Shown here: in pieces, positions 16,745 through 25,964 of the stretch
How the letters are laid out: every line of letters starts with the position of its first letter
Position numbering within the stretch: position 1 is the stretch's first letter
Assembly (NCBI RefSeq): GCF_003205835.1
Contig: NZ_CP029773.1
Span: 838,501-902,500 of the forward strand
DNA: 64,000 bases
Direction of reading: 5' to 3'
Source: Stenotrophomonas maltophilia
GTDB lineage: Bacteria; Pseudomonadota; Gammaproteobacteria; Xanthomonadales; Xanthomonadaceae
Position numbers and translations under genes: made by a program
The notes under the pieces: model-generated
The model's input: only the letters and a program-made list of their open reading frames with translations
Databases searched by the model: none
Told to the model about the DNA's origin: nothing

Positions 16745-16771
16745 GGGCAGGGGACCTGTGGTCTCCTGCCC
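16745..16771 (+). promoter_or_regulatory. Strong hairpin between rplR and rpsE
   Basis: A 12-bp stem (16745-16756/16760-16771, one G-T pair) with a 3-nt loop begins 8 nt after the rplR stop. It is not followed by T residues. The remaining gap to rpsE (161 nt in all) contains further weak inverted repeats but no gene. Confidence 0.5.
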
Positions 16772-16898
16772 GCCTGCTCGCCAGCCTGAGTGAGGCTGGA
16801 CGGCGCCACTCTTCTGCAGTGGCCCACCGGAACGACGCGTCACTCCACAACCATAAGCGGCCCCGAGCCGTACATACCCAAACAACCAAGGAATCAAC

Positions 16899-17441
16899 AT
16901 GGCAGAAGAGCGTCAGCAGCGGGGTCGCGATCGCGACCGCAACCGCGAAGAGAAGATCGACGACGGCATGATCGAAAAGCTGGTCGCGGTCAACCGCGTC
17001 AGCAAGACCGTCAAGGGTGGCCGCCAGTTCACCTTCACCGCCCTGACCGTGGTCGGCGACGGCGAAGGCAAGGTCGGCTTCGGTTATGGCAAGGCCCGCG
17101 AAGTGCCGGTCGCCATCCAGAAGTCGATGGAACAGGCCCGCAAGAACCTGGTCAGCGTTGACCTGAACAACGGCACCCTGTGGCACACCATCAAGGATGG
17201 TCACGGCGCAGCCCGCGTGTTCATGCAGCCGGCTTCGGAAGGTACCGGCGTCATCGCCGGCGGTGCCATGCGCGCCGTGCTGGAAGCCGTTGGCGTGAAG
17301 AACGTGCTGGCCAAGGCCACCGGTTCGCGCAACCCGATCAACCTGGTGCGTGCCACCGTGAAGGGCCTGGCTGCTGCGCAGTCGCCGGCCCGCATCGCGG
17401 CCAAGCGCGGCAAGAAGGTGGAGGAACTCAACCATGGCTAA
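16899..17441 (+). CDS. rpsE: 30S ribosomal protein S5
   Basis: S5 acts in decoding accuracy, and its N-terminal loop is the site of spectinomycin-resistance changes. The 180-residue protein has the dsRBD-like [18 protein letters not shown] segment and the conserved [11 protein letters not shown]. An N-terminal Arg/Asp/Glu-rich extension ([17 protein letters not shown]) is present. The last 8 nt overlap rpmD. Confidence 0.98.
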   Translation: MAEERQQRGRDRDRNREEKIDDGMIEKLVAVNRVSKTVKGGRQFTFTALTVVGDGEGKVGFGYGKAREVPVAIQKSMEQARKNLVSVDLNNGTLWHTIKDGHGAARVFMQPASEGTGVIAGGAMRAVLEAVGVKNVLAKATGSRNPINLVRATVKGLAAAQSPARIAAKRGKKVEELNHG

Positions 17442-17625
17442 TGAGTCCAACAAGACTGTAAAGGTCCGCCTGGTGCGTGGCCTGCGTGGCACCCAGTCGC
17501 GTCACCGCCTGTCGGTGCGTGCCCTGGGCCTGAACAAGCTCAACGATGTGCGTGAACTGAAGGACAGCCCGCAGGTGCGCGGCCTGATCAACAAGGTTCA
17601 GTACCTCGTCCAGGTTGAGGAGTAA
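17434..17625 (+). CDS. rpmD: 50S ribosomal protein L30
   Basis: L30 (63 residues) is a small 50S protein; the segment [20 protein letters not shown] is diagnostic. The ATG lies inside the end of rpsE (8-nt overlap), suggesting coupled translation. Confidence 0.97.
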   Translation: MANESNKTVKVRLVRGLRGTQSRHRLSVRALGLNKLNDVRELKDSPQVRGLINKVQYLVQVEE

Positions 17626-17631
17626 TCGACC

Positions 17632-18075
17632 ATGACTCTGCGTCTCAATGAACTGAGCCCGGCACCGGGCGCCCGCACCGAGCGCACCCGCGTCGGTCGC
17701 GGTATCGGCTCGGGCCTGGGCAAGACTGCCGGCCGCGGCCACAAGGGTTCGTTCGCCCGCAAGGGTGGCGGCAAGATCAAGGCTGGCTTCGAAGGCGGCC
17801 AGACCCCCATGCAGCGTCGTCTGCCGAAGATCGGCTTCCGTTCGCCGATCGCCAAGGACACCGCTGAAGTGCTGCTGTACGCGCTGGACAAGCTGCCGGC
17901 CGGTGAGATCGACTTCGCCGCCCTGCGTGCTGCCAAGCTGGTCCCGAGCACTGCAAAGAAGGCCAAGGTCGTCGTCAAGGGCGAAGTGACCAAGGCGTTC
18001 ACCCTGAAGGGTGTTGCTGCCACGGCGGGTGCCAAGGCCGCGATCGAAGCTGCCGGCGGCAGCGTGACGGAGTAA
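17632..18075 (+). CDS. rplO: 50S ribosomal protein L15
   Basis: L15 (147 residues) is a late-assembly 50S protein with the Gly-rich basic N-terminal arm ([18 protein letters not shown]) and a compact C-terminal domain ending in an ...AAGGSVTE strand. It is 7 nt upstream of secY. Confidence 0.98.
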   Translation: MTLRLNELSPAPGARTERTRVGRGIGSGLGKTAGRGHKGSFARKGGGKIKAGFEGGQTPMQRRLPKIGFRSPIAKDTAEVLLYALDKLPAGEIDFAALRAAKLVPSTAKKAKVVVKGEVTKAFTLKGVAATAGAKAAIEAAGGSVTE

Positions 18076-18082
18076 GAAAATC

Positions 18083-19450
18083 ATGGCGCAAGCTGGCATC
18101 GGTAACCTCGCGGGCGGAATGGGCAAGTTCACTGAACTTCGCCAACGTTTGCTGTTCGTCGTCGGGGCTTTGATCGTCTATCGCATTGGCTGCTACGTGC
18201 CGGTGCCGGGCGTCAATCCCGATGCCATGCTTGCCATGATGCAACAGCAGGGCGGCGGCATCGTGGACATGTTCAACATGTTCTCGGGCGGCGCCCTGCA
18301 CCGTTTCAGCATCTTCGCGCTGAACGTGATGCCGTACATCTCGGCATCGATCGTGATGCAGCTGGCCGTGCACATCTTCCCCGCCCTGAAGGCGATGCAG
18401 AAGGAAGGTGAGTCCGGCCGCCGCAAGATCACCCAGTATTCGCGCATCGGCGCCGTGCTGCTGGCAGTGGTGCAGGGCGGTTCGATCGCACTGGCCCTGC
18501 AGGGCCAGGTCTCGCCGTCGGGCGCTCCGGTCGTGTACGCACCGGGCATGGGCTTCGTGCTCACCGCCGTGGTTGCGCTGACCGCCGGCACCATGTTCCT
18601 GATGTGGGTCGGTGAGCAGGTCACCGAGCGCGGCATCGGCAACGGCGTGTCGCTGATCATCTTCGCCGGTATCGTCGCCGGCCTGCCGGGTGCGGTCATC
18701 CACACCTTCGACGCATACCGCGACGGCAACATCCAGTTCATCCAGCTGCTGCTGATCGCCATCGTCGTGCTCGCCTTCACCTTCTTCGTGGTGTTCGTCG
18801 AGCGTGGCCAGCGCCGGATCACGGTCAACTACGCGCGCCGCCAGGGCGGTCGCAACGCGTACATGAACCAGACTTCGTTCCTGCCGCTGAAGCTCAACAT
18901 GGCCGGCGTCATCCCGGCGATCTTCGCCTCGAGCCTGCTGGCCTTCCCGGCCACCCTGGCCATGTGGTCCGGCCAGGCCGCCAACCAGAGCAGCTTTGGC
19001 CAGATCCTGCAGAAGGTCGCCAATGCCCTGGGCCCGGGCGAGCCGCTGCACATGATCGTGTTCGCTGCGCTGATCACCGGTTTCGCGTTCTTCTATACCG
19101 CGCTGGTGTTCAACTCGCAGGAAACCGCCGACAACCTGAAGAAGTCGGGCGCGCTGATTCCGGGCATCCGTCCGGGCAAGGCCACCGCCGACTACATCGA
19201 CGGCGTGCTGACCCGTCTGACCGCGGCCGGCTCGGCCTACCTGGTGATCGTCTGCCTGCTGCCGGAACTGATGCGCACGCAGCTGAACGCCTCGTTCTAC
19301 TTCGGCGGTACTTCGCTGCTGATCGTGGTGGTGGTGGTGATGGACTTCATCGCCCAGGTGCAGGCGCACCTGATGTCCCACCAGTACGAGAGCCTGCTGA
19401 AGAAGGCCAACCTGAAGGGCGGCAACCGCGGCGGTTTTGCCCGCGGCTGA
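18083..19450 (+). CDS. secY: Protein translocase subunit SecY
   Basis: SecY is the channel subunit of the Sec translocon. The 455-residue protein (443 in E. coli) has ten hydrophobic segments, the plug region near the N terminus ([16 protein letters not shown]) and the conserved cytoplasmic loop with [19 protein letters not shown]. It closes the spc operon. No rpmJ (L36) reading frame was found between it and rpsM, although many bacteria have one there. Confidence 0.98.
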   Translation: MAQAGIGNLAGGMGKFTELRQRLLFVVGALIVYRIGCYVPVPGVNPDAMLAMMQQQGGGIVDMFNMFSGGALHRFSIFALNVMPYISASIVMQLAVHIFPALKAMQKEGESGRRKITQYSRIGAVLLAVVQGGSIALALQGQVSPSGAPVVYAPGMGFVLTAVVALTAGTMFLMWVGEQVTERGIGNGVSLIIFAGIVAGLPGAVIHTFDAYRDGNIQFIQLLLIAIVVLAFTFFVVFVERGQRRITVNYARRQGGRNAYMNQTSFLPLKLNMAGVIPAIFASSLLAFPATLAMWSGQAANQSSFGQILQKVANALGPGEPLHMIVFAALITGFAFFYTALVFNSQETADNLKKSGALIPGIRPGKATADYIDGVLTRLTAAGSAYLVIVCLLPELMRTQLNASFYFGGTSLLIVVVVVMDFIAQVQAHLMSHQYESLLKKANLKGGNRGGFARG

Positions 19451-19465
19451 TTGGCCTGTTATACT
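19437..19465 (+). promoter_or_regulatory. Probable alpha operon promoter
   Basis: A -35 TTGCCC (19437-19442, inside the secY 3' end) and a -10 TATACT (19460-19465) are 17 bp apart, and the -10 carries an upstream TGT (extended -10). Transcription from here would give the rpsM transcript a leader of about 325 nt. Confidence 0.65.
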
Positions 19466-19798
19466 TTCGTCTTCCTGACGTGATGGTCCCTCCGCTTCGC
19501 GGACTCCGGCCACACAAACGAAGGGCGGCCCCCGCAGCGGTTCCGGGTGGGGGTGTGATGAGGTGGTCCCGCGCTGGAGTAGCGCGGGCGGCCCCGGGGG
19601 GAAACCCCAGGTCCAACCCCATCCGGCGCCGGAGCCTGGGCACACTCCCCAGGCCGGGTTCATGAAACCAATGGTTTCACGGGCTTCCATGTAAACCGGA
19701 ACCTTGTTAGTATCGCTAGTTCACTTTTTTGATCCATCCTGCCGGATTGGCGTGCCCGAGGCGCGCTGTCGGCCATCACTCAGCTGGAGAACCGCGTC
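19466..19798 (+). other. Long structured leader before rpsM
   Basis: This stretch contains no gene. It contains a perfect 8-bp hairpin (about 19567-19587, CCCGCGCT with AGCGCGGG), G-rich and C-rich runs that can pair with each other, and a 17-nt inverted repeat (19663-19679, TGAAACC and GGTTTCA around AAT). In E. coli S4 represses this operon by binding a pseudoknot upstream of rpsM; a leader with that role is plausible here, but I cannot establish the fold. Confidence 0.5.
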
Positions 19799-20155
19799 AT
19801 GGCGCGTATTGCAGGCGTCAACCTGCCAGCCCAGAAGCACGTCTGGGTCGGGTTGCAAAGCATTTACGGCATCGGCCGTACCCGTTCGAAGAAGGTCTGC
19901 GAAGTCGCAGGCGTTGCTTCGACCACCAAGATCCGCGATCTGTCGGAGCCGGAAATCGAGCGCCTGCGCGCCGAAGTCGGCAAGTACATCGTGGAAGGCG
20001 ATCTGCGCCGTGAGATCGGCATCGCGATCAAGCGCCTGATGGACCTGGGCTGCTACCGCGGCCTGCGTCACCGTCGTGGCCTCCCGCTGCGTGGCCAGCG
20101 CACCCGTACCAACGCCCGCACCCGCAAGGGTCCGCGCAAGGCGATCAAGAAGTAA
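19799..20155 (+). CDS. rpsM: 30S ribosomal protein S13
   Basis: S13 contacts P-site tRNA and forms bridges to the 50S. The 118-residue protein has the N-terminal [18 protein letters not shown] and the basic C-terminal tail ([20 protein letters not shown]). First gene of the alpha operon. Confidence 0.98.
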   Translation: MARIAGVNLPAQKHVWVGLQSIYGIGRTRSKKVCEVAGVASTTKIRDLSEPEIERLRAEVGKYIVEGDLRREIGIAIKRLMDLGCYRGLRHRRGLPLRGQRTRTNARTRKGPRKAIKK

Positions 20156-20166
20156 GGGACTGAGAA

Positions 20167-20556
20167 ATGGCTAAGCCCGCTGCTAAGACCAAGAAGAAGA
20201 TCAAGCGCGTCGTCACCGACGGCGTTGCCCACGTCCACGCTTCGTTCAACAACACCATCGTCACCATCACCGACCGCCAGGGCAACGCTCTGTCGTGGGC
20301 GACCTCCGGTGGCGCTGGCTTCCGCGGTTCGCGCAAGTCGACCCCGTTCGCTGCCCAGGTGGCTGCTGAAAAGGCCGGTCGTGCTGCGCTGGACTACGGC
20401 GTGAAGTCGCTGGAAGTCCGCATCAAGGGCCCGGGTCCGGGCCGTGAGTCGGCCGTGCGTTCGTTGAACAACGTCGGCTACAAGATCACCAACATCATCG
20501 ACGTGACGCCTATCCCGCACAACGGGTGCCGTCCGCCGAAGAAGCGTCGCGTCTAA
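20167..20556 (+). CDS. rpsK: 30S ribosomal protein S11
   Basis: S11 (129 residues) lies on the 30S platform near the E site. The conserved [20 protein letters not shown] stretch and the C-terminal [15 protein letters not shown] identify it. Confidence 0.98.
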   Translation: MAKPAAKTKKKIKRVVTDGVAHVHASFNNTIVTITDRQGNALSWATSGGAGFRGSRKSTPFAAQVAAEKAGRAALDYGVKSLEVRIKGPGPGRESAVRSLNNVGYKITNIIDVTPIPHNGCRPPKKRRV

Positions 20557-20571
20557 AGGGAGCGATAAGAA

Positions 20572-21201
20572 ATGGCTCGTTATATCGGTCCTACCTGTAA
20601 GCTCGCCCGTCGCGAAGGCGCCGACCTGTCCCTGAAGAGCCCGGCGCGTGCGCTGGACTCGAAGTGCAAGCTGGAGCAGAAGCCCGGCCAGCACGGCGCC
20701 ACTGCCCGCAAGGGCAAGCTGTCCGACTACGCCACCCAGCTGCGTGAAAAGCAGAAGGTCAAGCGTATCTACGGCCTGCTGGAGCGTCAGTTCCGCAACT
20801 ACTACAAGAAGGCCTCGACCAAGAAGGGCAACACCGGCGAGAACCTGCTGCAGCTGCTGGAAACCCGCCTGGACAACGTCGTCTACCGCATGGGCTTCGC
20901 CGTGACCCGTCCGGCTGCCCGTCAGCTGGTGTCGCACCGCGGCGTCACCGTGAATGGCAAGTCGGTCAACCTGGCTTCGTACCAGGTCAAGGCTGGCGAC
21001 GCCATCGCTCTGTCTGAAAAGGCTGCCAAGCAGCTGCGCGTCCAGGAAGCCCTGACCGTCGCCGCCCAGCATGACCTGAGCCCGTCGTGGGTTGAAGTGG
21101 ATTCCGGCAAGTTCACCGGCATCTTCAAGGCTGTTCCGGATCGTTCGGATCTGCCTGCGGACATCAACGAAGCGCTGATCGTCGAGCTGTATTCGAAGTA
21201 A
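20572..21201 (+). CDS. rpsD: 30S ribosomal protein S4
   Basis: S4 is a primary 16S assembly protein and, in E. coli, the repressor of the alpha operon. The 209-residue protein has the N-terminal [16 protein letters not shown] segment and the S4 RNA-binding domain ([19 protein letters not shown], then [13 protein letters not shown]). Confidence 0.98.
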   Translation: MARYIGPTCKLARREGADLSLKSPARALDSKCKLEQKPGQHGATARKGKLSDYATQLREKQKVKRIYGLLERQFRNYYKKASTKKGNTGENLLQLLETRLDNVVYRMGFAVTRPAARQLVSHRGVTVNGKSVNLASYQVKAGDAIALSEKAAKQLRVQEALTVAAQHDLSPSWVEVDSGKFTGIFKAVPDRSDLPADINEALIVELYSK

Positions 21202-21256
21202 TTCACATTGGAGAGCCCCCGGCGACGGCCGGGGGTTCACTAGGAGAACCCGCAAC

Positions 21257-22255
21257 ATGACGGTTACCGCCAACCAGGTTCTGCGTCCTCGCGGTCCGCA
21301 GATCGAACGCCTTACCGACACCCGTGCAAAGGTCGTTATCGAACCTTTGGAGCGGGGTTACGGGCATACGCTGGGTAATGCCCTGCGTCGCGTGCTGCTG
21401 TCGTCCATCCCGGGCTTCGCCATCACGGAAGTCGAAATCGACGGCGTGTTGCATGAGTACACCACGGTCGAAGGTCTGCAGGAGGACGTGCTCGAAGTCC
21501 TGCTGAACCTGAAGGACGTGGCCATCCGTATGCACTCCGGCGACAGCGCCACCCTGTCCCTGTCCAAGCAGGGCCCGGGCGTTGTCACCGCTGCCGACAT
21601 CAAGGTCGACCACAATGTGGAGATCCTGAACGGCGAACACGTGATCTGCCACCTGACCAAGGATACGGCGATCAACATGCGTCTGAAGATCGAACGTGGT
21701 TTCGGCTACCAGCCGGCTGCCGCGCGTCGTCGTCCGGACGAAGAAACCCGTGCCATCGGCCGTCTGGTCCTGGATGCCTCGTTCTCGCCGGTCCGCCGCG
21801 TCGCCTATGCCGTGGAAGCGGCCCGCGTCGAACAGCGTACCGACCTGGACAAGCTGGTCATCGATATCGAGACCAACGGCACCATCGACGCCGAGGAAGC
21901 CGTGCGCACCGCCGCCGACATCCTCAGCGACCAGCTGTCGGTGTTCGGTGACTTCACCCACCGCGACCGCGGTGCGGCCAAGCCGGCCAACAACGGCGTG
22001 GATCCGGTGCTGCTGCGCCCGATCGACGATCTGGAGCTGACCGTGCGTTCGGCCAACTGCCTGAAGGCTGAAAGCATCTACTACATCGGCGATCTGATCC
22101 AGAAGACCGAAGTGGAGCTGCTGAAGACCCCGAACCTGGGCAAGAAGTCGCTCACCGAGATCAAGGAAGTGCTGGCTCAGCGCGGCCTGTCGCTCGGCAT
22201 GAAGCTGGAGAACTGGCCGCCGGCCGGTGTCGCCAGCCACGGCATGCTGGGCTGA
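21257..22255 (+). CDS. rpoA: DNA-directed RNA polymerase subunit alpha
   Basis: The alpha subunit nucleates RNA polymerase assembly (N-terminal domain, about residues 1-235) and binds UP elements and activators (C-terminal domain). The 332-residue protein shows the NTD signature [17 protein letters not shown] and the CTD helix with [19 protein letters not shown], including the DNA-contacting Arg. rplQ follows after a hairpin-containing 191-nt gap. Confidence 0.98.
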   Translation: MTVTANQVLRPRGPQIERLTDTRAKVVIEPLERGYGHTLGNALRRVLLSSIPGFAITEVEIDGVLHEYTTVEGLQEDVLEVLLNLKDVAIRMHSGDSATLSLSKQGPGVVTAADIKVDHNVEILNGEHVICHLTKDTAINMRLKIERGFGYQPAAARRRPDEETRAIGRLVLDASFSPVRRVAYAVEAARVEQRTDLDKLVIDIETNGTIDAEEAVRTAADILSDQLSVFGDFTHRDRGAAKPANNGVDPVLLRPIDDLELTVRSANCLKAESIYYIGDLIQKTEVELLKTPNLGKKSLTEIKEVLAQRGLSLGMKLENWPPAGVASHGMLG

Positions 22256-22269
22256 TATCGGTAATGCCT

Positions 22270-22299
22270 GAAGGCTCCACCGTTCGCGGTGGGGCCTTC
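22270..22299 (+). promoter_or_regulatory. TTCG-tetraloop hairpin between rpoA and rplQ
   Basis: A 13-bp stem (22270-22282/22287-22299, one wobble pair) closes a TTCG loop, 14 nt after the rpoA stop. Without a T tract it is more likely a 3'-end stabiliser or processing site than an efficient terminator. The rest of the gap shows nothing else I can name. Confidence 0.5.
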
Positions 22300-22446
22300 A
22301 ACGCAACACAACATGCCATGACGAACCCCAGGTTCGCGTGGCAGGTCGTCCAGGACGGGCGGCCAGGACCAACCGCAGTCCGCGCAGCAACGCCAGGATG
22401 GCGACAACGATCCGCACAGCCTCATCATTAACCAAGGAATATCACC

Positions 22447-22830
22447 ATGCGTCACCAGAAGTCTGGCCGTAAGTTCAGCCGTACCAGCGCCCACCGCGAA
22501 GCAATGTTCAAGAACATGGCCGCCTCGCTGTTCAAGCACGAGCTGATCAAGACCACCCTGCCGAAGGCCAAGGAACTGCGCCGCGTTGCCGAGCCGCTGA
22601 TCACCCTGGCCAAGGTCGACTCCGTCGCCAACCGCCGTCTGGCCTTCGCCCGCCTGCGCGACAATGAAGCCGTGGGCAACCTGTTCACCATCCTGGGCCC
22701 GCGCTACGCGAACCGTCCGGGCGGCTACCTGCGTCTGCTGAAGTGCGGCTTCCGCGCTGGCGACAACGCGCCGATGGCCTACGTCGAGCTGGTTGACCGT
22801 CCGGTCGTGGCCGAGGAAGTGGCCGAGTAA
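22447..22830 (+). CDS. rplQ: 50S ribosomal protein L17
   Basis: L17 (127 residues) lies near the tunnel exit. The start [20 protein letters not shown] is diagnostic, and the [20 protein letters not shown] segment is conserved. It ends the alpha operon and the whole ribosomal-protein cluster. Confidence 0.98.
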   Translation: MRHQKSGRKFSRTSAHREAMFKNMAASLFKHELIKTTLPKAKELRRVAEPLITLAKVDSVANRRLAFARLRDNEAVGNLFTILGPRYANRPGGYLRLLKCGFRAGDNAPMAYVELVDRPVVAEEVAE

Positions 22831-22856
22831 TCGGACCGCTCCAATGCGACACAGCG

Positions 22857-22881
22857 AAAGCCCGGCCTCTGCCGGGCTTTT
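22857..22881 (+). terminator. Intrinsic terminator after rplQ
   Basis: A perfect 10-bp stem (22857-22866/22871-22880) with a 4-nt loop ends in TTTT, about 26 nt after the rplQ stop. It should terminate the alpha operon. Confidence 0.85.
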
Positions 22882-22889
22882 GCGTTTCC

Positions 22890-22927
22890 GGGGTCGGATC
22901 CCTTTCCGCAGGACAGGGCTCTGACCC
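22890..22927 (+). repeat. GGGTCGGATCC-type palindromic repeat
   Basis: An imperfect 38-nt palindrome starts GGGGTCGGATCCC and ends GGGCTCTGACCC. The same family recurs at 23532-23570, 23582-23620, 40227-40264, 40282-40320 and 49274-49311. It lies between the rplQ terminator and dsbB. Confidence 0.8.
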
Positions 22928-23015
22928 ACACCGTTCCGACAGGCGTCACCTGTGGCGGTTCGAATGGCGCGCACTCTCGGTTACGCTTGGCGCCTGATCC
23001 ATTCGAGCGTTGACG

Positions 23016-23522
23016 ATGAATCCACTGCGCTGGCCCTTCCGCGCCCAGTTCTTCCTGGGCTTCCTGATCTGCGCGGGCCTGCTTGGCTACGCGATCTTCC
23101 TGCAGCTGAAGATGGGCCTGGAGCCGTGTCCGCTGTGCATCTTCCAGCGCCTGGCGTTCGCCGCGCTTGGCCTGCTGTTCCTGATCGGTGCACTGCATGG
23201 TCCGTCCAACCGCCCGGGACGCGCGACCTATGGCGTGCTGGCCTTCATTGCCGCGGCCGTGGGTGTCGGCATCGCCGCGCGCCACGTCTACGTGCAGATG
23301 CTGCCGCCGGAAATGGGGTCCACCTGTGGCCCGCCGCTGGCCTTCCTGAGCGAGACCATGGGGCCGCTGGAAGTGTTCCGCACGGTGCTGACCGGCACTG
23401 GCAACTGCGGCAACATCGACTGGACCTTCCTCGGCCTGACCATGCCGATGTGGTCGGGCGTGTGGTTCGTGCTGCTGGCGCTGTGGGCGCTGGTGGTGTC
23501 GCTGCGCAAGGTCAAGCGCTGA
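23016..23522 (+). CDS. dsbB: Disulfide bond formation protein B
   Basis: DsbB reoxidises periplasmic DsbA and passes electrons to quinones in the inner membrane. The ATG at 23016 gives 168 residues; a TTG two codons earlier is less likely. There are four hydrophobic segments. The first redox pair is CPLC (Cys38, Cys41) and the second is Cys104 (STCG) and Cys131 (GNCG), as in the family. It is a lone gene between repeats, and no dsbA is nearby. Confidence 0.96.
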   Translation: MNPLRWPFRAQFFLGFLICAGLLGYAIFLQLKMGLEPCPLCIFQRLAFAALGLLFLIGALHGPSNRPGRATYGVLAFIAAAVGVGIAARHVYVQMLPPEMGSTCGPPLAFLSETMGPLEVFRTVLTGTGNCGNIDWTFLGLTMPMWSGVWFVLLALWALVVSLRKVKR

Positions 23523-23531
23523 AAGCGAAAC

Positions 23532-23620
23532 GGGGTCGGATCCCTTTGCATCGCAAAGGGCTCTGACTCCATTCCCGGTGCGGGGTCAGAGCCCTTTCCT
23601 GCGGAAAGGGATCCGACCCC
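23532..23620. repeat. Tail-to-tail pair of GGGTCGGATCC repeats
   Basis: Two copies (23532-23570 and 23582-23620) lie in opposite orientation with an 11-nt spacer. They fill the gap between the convergent dsbB and TonB-receptor genes and can fold as two hairpins or one large one, so they may end transcription from both sides. Confidence 0.8.
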
Positions 23621-23627
23621 TGTCTCC

Positions 23628-25748
23628 TCAGAAGTCCTGCTGCAGGCTCAGGTAGGCGCCACGGCGCGGTCCCCACTGCGGGGCGAACACGCCGACACCG
23701 CCGCCATCGCGCAGCTGGTAGCTGCGGTCCAAAGCGTTGATCACCGCCAGCTGCACATGCAGTGGATGGCCGCTGTCGACGTTGAAGTCGTGCCCGGCGC
23801 TGAGGTTCACCTGCAGGTAGGACGGCAGCTCGCCGCCGTTGGGCACGCCCTCGATGTCCGAACGCAGGCCGCTGCCGAACACGTAGTTGGCCCCGATCCG
23901 GTTGTGCCCGGCGAACGCGTAGCTGAGGCCTCCAGAGGAAGTGAGCTTCTGGTCGTGGTCGAGGTGGATCCAATGGTCGGCCACATAGGCCAGCGCATCC
24001 GGATCGAGGTTGTACTGGCTGGTGATGACCTGGGTGCCGATCGCCTTGTTGTAGGCCGCGTTGAAGTAGGCGCTGAACGGACCGTTGCTGTAGTCGGCAC
24101 TGAACTCCAGGCCACGGATATGGCCGCGGCGGTAGTTGAAGGTCGAGTAGATGTAGGCGGCGCCGAACTGGCCTTCGTCCTGCAGGCGCGCGACGCGGCG
24201 GTCGTAAGCGTCCAGGCCCAGGGTCAGGTGTTCACCCAGCTGCTGCGAGAGGCCGATGTCGTAGTAGTCGCTGCGCTCCGCCAGTGGCGTGTTGTTGCCG
24301 CCACTGGGTTGCTGGTTGGTGGTGCCGTCATACAGGGCGATATCGCTGCTGGCGATCAGCTCACTGGCCGGTGGCGTGAAGTAACGCGAGTAGCCGGCGT
24401 GCACGGTGGTGCTGTCGCTGGCATTCCAGACCACGCCCACGCGCGGGCTGAGTTGGCCCTCGGTGCGGCCGAAGGCCTTGTAGCGATCACCACGCAGGCC
24501 GTAGTTCACGGTCCAGTCGTCGCCGATCTTCCATTCATCCTGCACGTACAACGCCAGCGTGCTGGCATGGAAGGCGCTGCGGTCGGGAATCAGCAGCGGC
24601 GTGGTGCTGGACTGCTGGCCGGTGTCATCGACCGGGAACACCCAGCTGCTGTTGCTGGCCCGCGCGTTCTCGTAGTTGCCGTACAAGCCGTAGCGCAGCG
24701 TGTGGTCGTTGCCCAGTGGTGTGGAGAAGTCGGCCTGCAGGGTGTTGGCACGGTTGCTGCGCTGGACCTGCGAGGCGACGCCACTGAACACCAGGTCGCC
24801 GATGACGTCCGGATTGAACGCCACATCGCTGTAGCGCTGCCCGGCCGACAGTTGGTAGGCGGTGCTGCCCAGCGTGCCCTGCAGTACCAGCATGCCGAAG
24901 CGGGTGGTCTCGCGCTGGGTCTCATCCAGCTGGCTGGAATCGAAGGTGGTGGTATCGAGATAGCCGAATTGTGGCGTCTGCCCCGGATTGACCGGAATCT
25001 GGAAGCGGTTGTTGGCGAAGCCGGCGAACACGCTCAGGCGGGTGTTCTCGTTGACCAGGTAGGTCAGGTCGGCGAAGGCCTTGCCCTGGTGGGTGTCGTC
25101 GCGCAGCGGTTTGCGCGAGTTGGTGGGGTTCTCCAGGCCGACCTCGTTCTGGTCGTAATTGCCGGTCAGGAACCAGCTCCAGCGTCCCTGGTTGCCCCAC
25201 CACGAGGCATTCGGGTTGATCTTGCCGAACGAGCCCGCGGTCAGCCCGGCACTGCCGCCATTGCCCAGCTCGGCGCCACTGCGGGTGGTGATGTCGACCA
25301 CCGCCGCGGTGCGTTCGCCGAACTGGGCCGGCAGTGCGCCATCCATCAGGCGGATGCTCTTGATTGTGCGCGCGTCCAGGGTCTGGCCGAAGCCGGAGAT
25401 CGATTCGGGCAACAGTACGCCGTTGATCCGGTACTGCAGGTTGGCGTGGTCGCCGCGCACGTGCACGCCGCCATAGGAGTCCTGGACGACGCCGGGTGCC
25501 TGCAGCAGTACCTGGCTGAGCGGCGCAGAGGCACCCAGCGGCTGCTTCTGGATGTCCTCGGCGGTGATCTGGTACTGGCTGCTGCCGATGTCCGGCGACA
25601 GCGCGTTGCGGGCCTGGTCGAGCTGGGCGCTGACGGTGACCGTGTCGAGGTCCTTCACCGGGGTGGCATCGGCAGCCGCGGCGAGGGAGGGCAGGCTGGC
25701 CAGGGTCAGGGCGAAGGTGATGCCGGTAGCGAGCAGGGAGGGCTTCAT
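23628..25748 (-). CDS. TonB-dependent outer-membrane receptor
   Basis: This is a 706-residue outer-membrane receptor that would import a ligand using TonB energy. An N-terminal signal peptide (MKPSLLATGITFALTLASLP, cleavage after an AAA-type site near residue 26) is followed by a TonB-box-like DTVTVSAQ. Next come the plug domain (SSQYQITAEDIQKQPLG, VHVRGDHANLQYRINGV) and a beta barrel ending in a terminal Phe (SLQQDF), the usual outer-membrane assembly signal. The ligand is not evident. A 15-nt palindrome upstream hints at metal-type repression. Confidence 0.93.
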   Translation of the reverse strand: MKPSLLATGITFALTLASLPSLAAAADATPVKDLDTVTVSAQLDQARNALSPDIGSSQYQITAEDIQKQPLGASAPLSQVLLQAPGVVQDSYGGVHVRGDHANLQYRINGVLLPESISGFGQTLDARTIKSIRLMDGALPAQFGERTAAVVDITTRSGAELGNGGSAGLTAGSFGKINPNASWWGNQGRWSWFLTGNYDQNEVGLENPTNSRKPLRDDTHQGKAFADLTYLVNENTRLSVFAGFANNRFQIPVNPGQTPQFGYLDTTTFDSSQLDETQRETTRFGMLVLQGTLGSTAYQLSAGQRYSDVAFNPDVIGDLVFSGVASQVQRSNRANTLQADFSTPLGNDHTLRYGLYGNYENARASNSSWVFPVDDTGQQSSTTPLLIPDRSAFHASTLALYVQDEWKIGDDWTVNYGLRGDRYKAFGRTEGQLSPRVGVVWNASDSTTVHAGYSRYFTPPASELIASSDIALYDGTTNQQPSGGNNTPLAERSDYYDIGLSQQLGEHLTLGLDAYDRRVARLQDEGQFGAAYIYSTFNYRRGHIRGLEFSADYSNGPFSAYFNAAYNKAIGTQVITSQYNLDPDALAYVADHWIHLDHDQKLTSSGGLSYAFAGHNRIGANYVFGSGLRSDIEGVPNGGELPSYLQVNLSAGHDFNVDSGHPLHVQLAVINALDRSYQLRDGGGVGVFAPQWGPRRGAYLSLQQDF

Positions 25749-25785
25749 GGCAGATGGGCTGTGGAAGGGGCCAATGGGAGTGAAG

Positions 25786-25800
25786 TGTTACTTCGTAACA
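25786..25800. promoter_or_regulatory. Palindrome TGTTAC-N3-GTAACA upstream of the receptor
   Basis: A perfect inverted repeat 38-52 nt upstream of the receptor start. Its outer halves TGTTA...TAACA, 5 nt apart, match the outer parts of described gammaproteobacterial Zur boxes. Function is an inference. Confidence 0.4.
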
Positions 25801-25806
25801 GCGCGA

Positions 25807-25821
25807 GGCGCATCATGCGCC
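25807..25821. promoter_or_regulatory. Palindrome GGCGCAT-C-ATGCGCC
   Basis: A perfect 7-bp inverted repeat around one base in the divergent region between the receptor and the DAHP synthase gene. It could be an operator or part of a leader hairpin. Confidence 0.3.
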
Positions 25822-25964
25822 CGTCCGGGCGGTCGTGGACATGCCGCCTGTGGCTGATCGCAACGCCCTTTCCCCGGCGTTCAGTCATGTGCAGACGGCG
25901 CCCGGTGCTTTGCGCCAGCGGCTGGCTCTGCGACCATGACCGCCCCCCATCCCGGAAGCCTGCA

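Noticed and set aside
19451..19798. rpmJ (L36) between secY and rpsM
   Set aside because: Looked for the short Cys-containing L36 sequence in all frames of the gap and did not find it.
23757..25964. N-terminal extension of the DAHP synthase frame
   Set aside because: The upstream open part is antisense to the TonB receptor and not related to any DAHP synthase; the enzyme starts at 25965.
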